Part shown: piece after piece, positions 6,257 to 9,892 of the stretch
Layout: each line of letters opens with the position of its first letter
Numbering within the stretch: position 1 is the first letter of the stretch
Source of the DNA: Riemerella anatipestifer_E
Lineage (GTDB): Bacteria > Bacteroidota > Bacteroidia > Flavobacteriales > Weeksellaceae
DNA: 9,892 nucleotides
Direction of reading: 5' to 3'
Assembly: GCF_009932355.1 (NCBI RefSeq)
Contig: NZ_LEKU01000034.1
Location: 1 to 9,892, forward strand
Made by a program: the position numbers and the translations under genes
The notes under the pieces: model-generated
Seen by the model: the letters and a program-made list of their open reading frames with translations, nothing else
Database searches by the model: none
Told to the model about the DNA's origin: nothing

Positions 6257-7213
6257 ATGAAAAAGATATATTTATTATTAGTTGTAGTGATTTCCGCTGT
6301 CGGTTGTGGTAAGCCGAAAGCCGAGGTTATTCAGGGAAAAATCGAAAGGGAGCAAATCGGAATCGTATCGAAAATTCCGGGAAAAATCATTGAAATCCGT
6401 ATTCAGGAAGGAGATTTTGTAAGGAAAGGCGATACGCTTGCTATTTTGGACATTCCTGAAGTCGATGCCAAAAAAAGTCAGGCTGAAGGAGCGGTTCAGT
6501 CGGCAAAAGCCCAATATGATATGACTTTGAAAGGAGCTACGGACAATCAGCTCAAACAGCTAGAAGCCAAACAAAAAGCATTGAAAGAACAGTACGAACT
6601 GGCTCAAAAATCCATTAACCGATTGTCAAATATGCTTAAAGATTCGTTGGTTTCTCAACAGATGTATGATGAGGCTTTCGCTAAATATCAGGGGGCTCAA
6701 TCGCAGTATCTGGCTGTTCAGGCTGAAATTTCGGACGTGAAATACGGAGCGAGAATCGAACAGCAAAAAATGGCTTTTGGACAACAGGAAAGAGCTTTGG
6801 GAGCTTTGCAGGAGGTTTCGGTTGCGGATTCCGAGCGGTATATCATTGCTCCACAGGATATGACGGTAGAGTCTATTACGCTTAAAGTAGGGGAGCTGGC
6901 GCTTCCCGGTTATACCTTGATTAGCGGAACGATTTCGGAATCGACTTATTTCCGTTTTACGATTCCCGAAAGCCAGCTTTCAAAGGTTCAGAAAGGACAG
7001 GAAGTAACTGTCAATATAGTCTATAACAAAAGTCAGGTTAAGGGAAAAGTAATTTCGGTTAAGGCTTTGGGAGCTTATGCAAATATTGCAACGGCTTATC
7101 CCGATTACGAAATTCAGGAGAGTCTTTTTGAGATAAAAATCAGTCCGGTTGATATCAGTCAGACCAAAGATTTGTTTACGAAAACTACGGTTACTTTAGA
7201 ACTGTTAAAATAA
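6257..7213 (+). CDS. HlyD-family periplasmic adaptor (membrane fusion) lipoprotein
   Basis: 318 aa adaptor that links the inner-membrane permease to the TolC-like channel. The N-terminus MKKIYLLLVVVISAVGC looks like a lipoprotein signal with Cys17 as lipid anchor, although the lipobox AVGC is not ideal. First lipoyl half-motif at about 34-67 (SKIPGKIIEIRIQEGDFVRKGD), a long alpha-helical hairpin at about 70-185, second lipoyl half at about 195-225 (YIIAPQDMTVESITLKVGE), then a beta-barrel domain with ESQLSKVQKGQEVTVNI. This order is standard for HlyD/EmrA-type adaptors. I chose ATG 6257 over the adjacent GTG 6254 because it begins the signal peptide directly. The gene lies 13 nt after tolC and 7 nt before the permease gene, so it is one transcript with them. 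Confidence 0.88.
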   Translation: MKKIYLLLVVVISAVGCGKPKAEVIQGKIEREQIGIVSKIPGKIIEIRIQEGDFVRKGDTLAILDIPEVDAKKSQAEGAVQSAKAQYDMTLKGATDNQLKQLEAKQKALKEQYELAQKSINRLSNMLKDSLVSQQMYDEAFAKYQGAQSQYLAVQAEISDVKYGARIEQQKMAFGQQERALGALQEVSVADSERYIIAPQDMTVESITLKVGELALPGYTLISGTISESTYFRFTIPESQLSKVQKGQEVTVNIVYNKSQVKGKVISVKALGAYANIATAYPDYEIQESLFEIKISPVDISQTKDLFTKTTVTLELLK

Positions 7214-7220
7214 AAATCAA

Positions 7221-8381
7221 ATGAAAAACTTTTTTTCGCTTATAAAAAGGGAATTCCGTTTGTTTTGGGATAACAGTGTGCTTCGGTTGCTTTTTATTGG
7301 GGCTCCGATTATGTACGGAATACTTTTGGGCTTTGTTTACCAGAAAGGAAAAGTTACCGATTTGCCTGTTGTGGTGGTTGATGAAGACCAAAGTCAGATG
7401 AGCCGAAAAGCTATTGAAATGATGCAGGATAATGAGGTTCTGAACGTGGCTTTTATCCGTTATGACCAGAACGATTTAGCTAAAATTGTAGCGGAAAACG
7501 ATAACATTCCTGCGGTTGTGATTATTCCGAAAGATTTTGAAAAGCAGGTTATGACCAAAAAGTATCCCGAAGTGCTTACCATTGTAAATACTTCGAATGT
7601 TTTAACAGCCAATTATGCTTCGACTGCCATTCAGATTTGTTTAGGAACACTTAAAGCGGGAGTTCAGATTGAAGCTCTTAAAAAACAAGGAATGCCTGAA
7701 AGTGTGGCAATGTCGCAATATGAGCCGTTCAAAACCACGTTTATCAAAAAATACAACCGAAGCACGAACTATATGTACTTTTTGTGGCCCGGCATTTTGG
7801 CTACGGTTTTGCAACAGGTTTTGCTGTTAGGCTTGGCTTTGTCGTTTGCCTCGGAATACGAAAACGGAACGTTCAGAACTTTGGTTTCGGAAAACAAATC
7901 CCTACTCAAAATAATGGCAATTAAGATAATTCCGTATCTGATAATGAGCTTCGGTATTTGGATCTTGTATTATCTGTTTACGTTTTGGTTCAGGATTCCG
8001 TTTTATGAAAATCTAGGTGCTTTGACCTTTGTAGCGGGAATTTTCGTGTTGTCGGTATGTTTTATCGGGATATTGGTAAGCATATTGATTCCGAGTCAGC
8101 TCAAAGCAACCGAAATATTGATGGTAATAGCCACTCCGAGTTTTATTTTGAGTGGATTTACGTGGCCGCTTTCGCAAATGCCCGATTGGGTTGTGGCTGT
8201 TGCAAACGTGATTCCGCTTACACATTTCTTACAGGCATTCCGAATTCTGCTTATTGAAGAAGGAACGTTGTCCCAATGTTCGGGTGCAATTTGGGCTATG
8301 ATTTGGATTGGACTTGTTTGTGCGGTTTTGTCTTATGTAGCTTTGTATTTTAAAAGGAAAAAGGTGTTGAAGCAAGGTTGA
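7221..8381 (+). CDS. ABC-2 type transporter permease (YbhR/DrrB-like)
   Basis: 386 aa inner-membrane protein. One transmembrane helix (about 20-41) is followed by a large periplasmic domain (about 45-180, with LPVVVVDEDQSQMSRKAIE) and then five hydrophobic segments (about 185-212, 233-255, 265-292, 297-313, 357-377). The motif SGFTWPLSQMP (311-321) followed by IPLTHFLQAFR (331-341) is typical of ABC-2 family permeases. It is complete at both ends. No nucleotide-binding protein is encoded in the window and no second permease follows, so the energy source is unclear. It may borrow an ATPase encoded elsewhere. Bacteroidetes operons of this type with permease but no ATPase do occur as far as I recall. 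It is the last gene of the efflux operon, with the cassette end 109 nt downstream. Confidence 0.87.
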   Translation: MKNFFSLIKREFRLFWDNSVLRLLFIGAPIMYGILLGFVYQKGKVTDLPVVVVDEDQSQMSRKAIEMMQDNEVLNVAFIRYDQNDLAKIVAENDNIPAVVIIPKDFEKQVMTKKYPEVLTIVNTSNVLTANYASTAIQICLGTLKAGVQIEALKKQGMPESVAMSQYEPFKTTFIKKYNRSTNYMYFLWPGILATVLQQVLLLGLALSFASEYENGTFRTLVSENKSLLKIMAIKIIPYLIMSFGIWILYYLFTFWFRIPFYENLGALTFVAGIFVLSVCFIGILVSILIPSQLKATEILMVIATPSFILSGFTWPLSQMPDWVVAVANVIPLTHFLQAFRILLIEEGTLSQCSGAIWAMIWIGLVCAVLSYVALYFKRKKVLKQG

Positions 8382-8395
8382 ATTTTGTACTGCAA

Positions 8396-8431
8396 AAAAA
8401 TCCTGTGTGGTAGATTTTTATTATTTTTTTC
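8396..8431 (+). terminator. possible terminator of the efflux operon
   Basis: Short inverted repeat AAAAATC (8396-8402) and GATTTTT (8413-8419), followed by a T-rich tail. The stem is AT-rich and weak. Its position 15 nt after the permease stop is its main support. Confidence 0.35.
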
Positions 8432-8495
8432 TGTGTCAGGTTGTTATTTTTCAGCCGTTTAATTTCAGGGGTACGGTTGTTCTGCCATTGCCACT

Positions 8496-8679
8496 AACGG
8501 AAAAAGTATTTGCGAAGGGCAGGCTAAATTGAATGAATAGTTCAACTTCGACCAACCGAAGCGGATGCTTTTTCCGTATTGCTAATTTAAGAAAAAAAGT
8601 AATACGGAAAAGCAGGAGCGGATAATTATAAGCAAATTTTCAATTATCACTTAACCCCGCCTTTTGCAAATACTATGTT
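8496..8679 (-). repeat. attC-like hairpin repeat, copy 5 (184 bp)
   Basis: Starts AACGGAAAAAG and ends ACTATGTT. It is closely similar to copies 2 and 3 in both outer and inner stems, including TTCGACCAACCG and the near-direct repeat RAGCGGAT on both sides of the inner hairpin. With the operon tail (8382-8495) it fills the gene-free stretch 8382-8687. The left flank GCCACTAAC belongs to the efflux module and the right flank GTTAGCTGC to the DUF5694 cassette. Confidence 0.8.
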
Positions 8680-9546
8680 AGCTGCGGTTATTTTAGGTAA
8701 TCAAAAGTGTTTTCAAGTTTAAATTTGGGGCTTCTTTTTAAAAAGTCCATAAAGAAAGCGGTATGAGTTCCCCCCATCAATATAAATATTTTATCGTCTT
8801 TGGTCATAGGAATTTGATTTAGATTTGAAAACATTACTAAATTTCGATGATAAAATTTACCTGCCTCGTCTGCGCCTTCAGAATTATTCTTACTTGAATT
8901 GTATAATAACAAATCAGCATTAAAGTTTATAAGACTTTCCAAATATTGAGGATGATTATTTAATTTAAATAAATCATAAAAAGGAATTCCTTTCTCTGGA
9001 TTTTTTGCATCATTTTCATCACTTAATAAAGCATATTTATCTAATGTCGTAGAATCTACACTATTAATGACATTTATATTGTAGTTATACCCTTCTTTGA
9101 AGTCAATTCCATAAATCTTTGTTGCACCACTAAGTCTTCCAACTTCATAAGCTAACAATTCTATTTCATTTGGATTTACAAATTTTTTCTTTGGATTTTT
9201 TAGATACTCTAAATATGAAATTTGTCTTATACTATCATTTTTAGGTAAATCTTCGATAACAATAATTGTGGGCTTAAATTCAGCTAATAATTTAGCTAAT
9301 TTTTTAATTTCTTGCTGATTTTTCTCGTCGTTTTCATCAAAGTCTGTTGAGTTTGCGTCAGAAGTTTCTCCCATATGAAAAGTTGCTACATTTAATACAG
9401 GAATTGCATCGTCAAATTTAGTTTTATAAATATTCTGTTTTTCATAACGCACATTTTGTGCAAAAAGATTTAGTATTGTTAAAAAAAATAAGAATGTCAA
9501 AAGTTGTTTCATTTTTATGTAGGTTTATTTTTATAATTGCAGCTAA
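8498..9546 (-). mobile_element. gene cassette 5 (DUF5694-like protein)
   Basis: The module is bounded by GTTAGCTGC (8677-8685) and its exact complement GCAGCTAAC (9539-9547). The unit is about 1.05 kb with copy 5 as its downstream attC-like site. The cut position is assumed by analogy with integrons. Confidence 0.65.
8688..9512 (-). CDS. secreted DUF5694 family protein (ChaN/TraB-like fold)
   Basis: 274 aa. A signal peptide MKQLLTFLFFLTILNLFAQ (cleavage near residue 19) sends it to the periplasm or beyond. Conserved-looking blocks are NVATFHMGETSD (41-52), PTIIVIED (81-88), YGIDF (134-138), YHRNLVMFSNL (221-231) and MGGTHTAFFMDFLKRSPKF (246-264). The layout of an early His, a Glu after a hydrophobic strand, an Arg-Asn helix and a late G-x-H is what I associate with the ChaN/EreA/TraB-type superfamily and with DUF5694. 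The biochemical activity of DUF5694 is unknown to me, though related proteins include hydrolases and proteases. Start ATG 9510-9512 opens the signal peptide and lies about 33 nt inside the cassette terminus. The stop is 2 nt from the other terminus. It is AT-rich like the other minus-strand cassettes, and alone in its cassette. Confidence 0.75.
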   Translation of the reverse strand: MKQLLTFLFFLTILNLFAQNVRYEKQNIYKTKFDDAIPVLNVATFHMGETSDANSTDFDENDEKNQQEIKKLAKLLAEFKPTIIVIEDLPKNDSIRQISYLEYLKNPKKKFVNPNEIELLAYEVGRLSGATKIYGIDFKEGYNYNINVINSVDSTTLDKYALLSDENDAKNPEKGIPFYDLFKLNNHPQYLESLINFNADLLLYNSSKNNSEGADEAGKFYHRNLVMFSNLNQIPMTKDDKIFILMGGTHTAFFMDFLKRSPKFKLENTFDYLK

Positions 9547-9828
9547 CGGCTCGGCGGCTTTGCGAAGTTTCCTCTGGAAGCTCTGCTTCCGAGAGGGAAT
9601 TTTGCAAAACCGCTTGATGTGCGAAGTTCGCGAAGCGACGAGCTCATCAGGCGGTGTAAGCCGCCGAGCCGATGTAGCGAAAGGAGCGAAGCGGATTTCG
9701 CTACATCGGTCCGGGTATTGCCGAAGGCGGGGCTTATTAGCACCCAACTTCAACTAAAATACCACACCTCAAAGGTAAACAAATTTTTCTAAAAAAGAAA
9801 TAAACCCCGCTTGCGGTAATACCTTGTT
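9545..9828 (-). repeat. attC-like hairpin repeat, copy 6, interrupted by a nested insert (284 bp)
   Basis: Starts AACGG and ends ACCTTGTT. Without the insert at 9548-9709 it is about 122 bp, within the range of ordinary attC sites: the left arm GGTATTGCCGAAGGCGGGG pairs with CCCCGCTTGCGGTAATACC with a few extrahelical bases. The inner region contains a small AT-rich hairpin (TTTTTCT / AGAAA, about 9785-9800). Its body is unrelated to the other copies. It occupies most of the gene-free stretch 9513-9842. Confidence 0.7.
9548..9709. mobile_element. hairpin-rich attC-targeting insert, copy B (about 162 bp)
   Basis: Second copy of the element at 3920-4081, with a single difference (T9655 for C4027). 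The change sits in the GGCGGC-GTAA-GCCGCC stem and keeps a G-T wobble pair. The position relative to the AACGG core is the same as in copy A. Confidence 0.7.
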
Positions 9829-9842
9829 GCCTGCTGGCTTTT

Positions 9843-9892
9843 TTAAATATCATATTCAGTAAGTTCAATTTCTTCATCACTTGGTAACCAAC
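9843..9892 (-). CDS. hypothetical protein, C-terminal end (cut by window edge)
   Basis: Reading on the minus strand from the right edge, one frame gives WLPSDEEIELTEYDI followed by TAA (9843-9845). The acidic tail and the stop lying 8 nt from the cassette terminus GTTGCCTGC (9826-9834) match the pattern of the other cassette genes. Another frame is also open over these 50 nt, so the assignment rests mainly on the stop position. Family and function cannot be judged. Confidence 0.5.
   Translation of the reverse strand, partial: WLPSDEEIELTEYDI

Larger units (their letters stand above)
3919..8497 (+). mobile_element. gene cassette 4 (multi-gene efflux operon)
   Basis: The module is bounded by GTTAGTGGC (4260-4268) and its exact complement GCCACTAAC (8490-8498). 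The roughly 4.2 kb between them holds four genes on the plus strand, opposite to the other cassettes, while the attC-like sites keep the common polarity. The core match is 9 bp, of which 3 are invariant, so chance is unlikely but not excluded for this module alone. Confidence 0.5.

Noticed and set aside
182..9828. CRISPR array
   Set aside because: The repeats are about 185 bp or longer, palindromic, and separated by whole genes, not by short spacers.
182..9828. Composite transposon or insertion sequences flanking each gene
   Set aside because: No transposase is present, and the repeats lack direct target duplications. Their flanks match the far end of the neighbouring module in inverted orientation, which transposition does not produce.

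Overview
The window looks like low-GC DNA of a Bacteroidetes bacterium, probably class Flavobacteriia. The signs are secreted proteins whose signal peptides end in ...NAQ, ...FAQ or ...KAQ, a TAnnTTTG-type promoter in front of the only operon, and the families present. I cannot name a genus. No rRNA, tRNA, CRISPR, transposase or integrase gene is visible.

The organising principle is an array of gene cassettes separated by six long imperfect hairpin repeats (182-367, 2128-2313, 2882-3066, 3917-4262, 8496-8679, 9545-9828). All six point the same way: each starts AACGG on the left and ends TTGTT or TATGTT on the right. Between consecutive repeats lies one module. The two ends of each module are perfect inverted repeats of 9-10 bp, and these differ from module to module: GTTATAGGCA, GTTAGCGGTA, GTTGTACGAC, GTTAGTGGC and GTTAGCTGC, each with its complement at the other end. 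This is the signature expected of integron-type cassettes, where the terminal core sites of one cassette pair in its folded attC. The repeats are larger than usual attC sites (about 185 bp) and the core sites keep only GTT/AAC of the classical GTTRRRY/RYYYAAC. I read the window as a cassette array without a visible integrase (CALIN-like), with attC-like sites of an unusual type.

Layout from left to right: N-terminus of an unknown minus-strand gene (1-166); OLD-family ATPase/TOPRIM nuclease, a probable phage-defence gene (minus); a UPF0303/GlcG-HbpS-like protein carrying a signal peptide (minus); an uncharacterised helical protein, possibly DUF5677-like (minus); a four-gene plus-strand operon marR-tolC-hlyD-ABC permease, which is much less AT-rich than its neighbours yet bounded by matching cassette ends; a secreted DUF5694/ChaN-TraB-like protein (minus); and the last 15 residues of another minus-strand gene (9843-9892). 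In the compact minus-strand cassettes the stop codon lies within 2-9 nt of the cassette terminus.

Two of the six repeats, at 3917 and 9545, have otherwise unrelated bodies but carry the same roughly 162-bp GC-rich, hairpin-rich insert at the same position directly after AACGG, with one base difference. Removing it leaves a proper attC-like hairpin in both. It looks like a small non-coding element that targets these recombination sites, and it is the most unusual item here together with the cassette system itself.

The efflux operon is self-contained: promoter, a 27-bp near-perfect palindromic operator reaching into the marR start codon, regulator, outer-membrane channel, periplasmic adaptor and inner-membrane ABC-2 type permease. 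No ATPase is encoded in the window.
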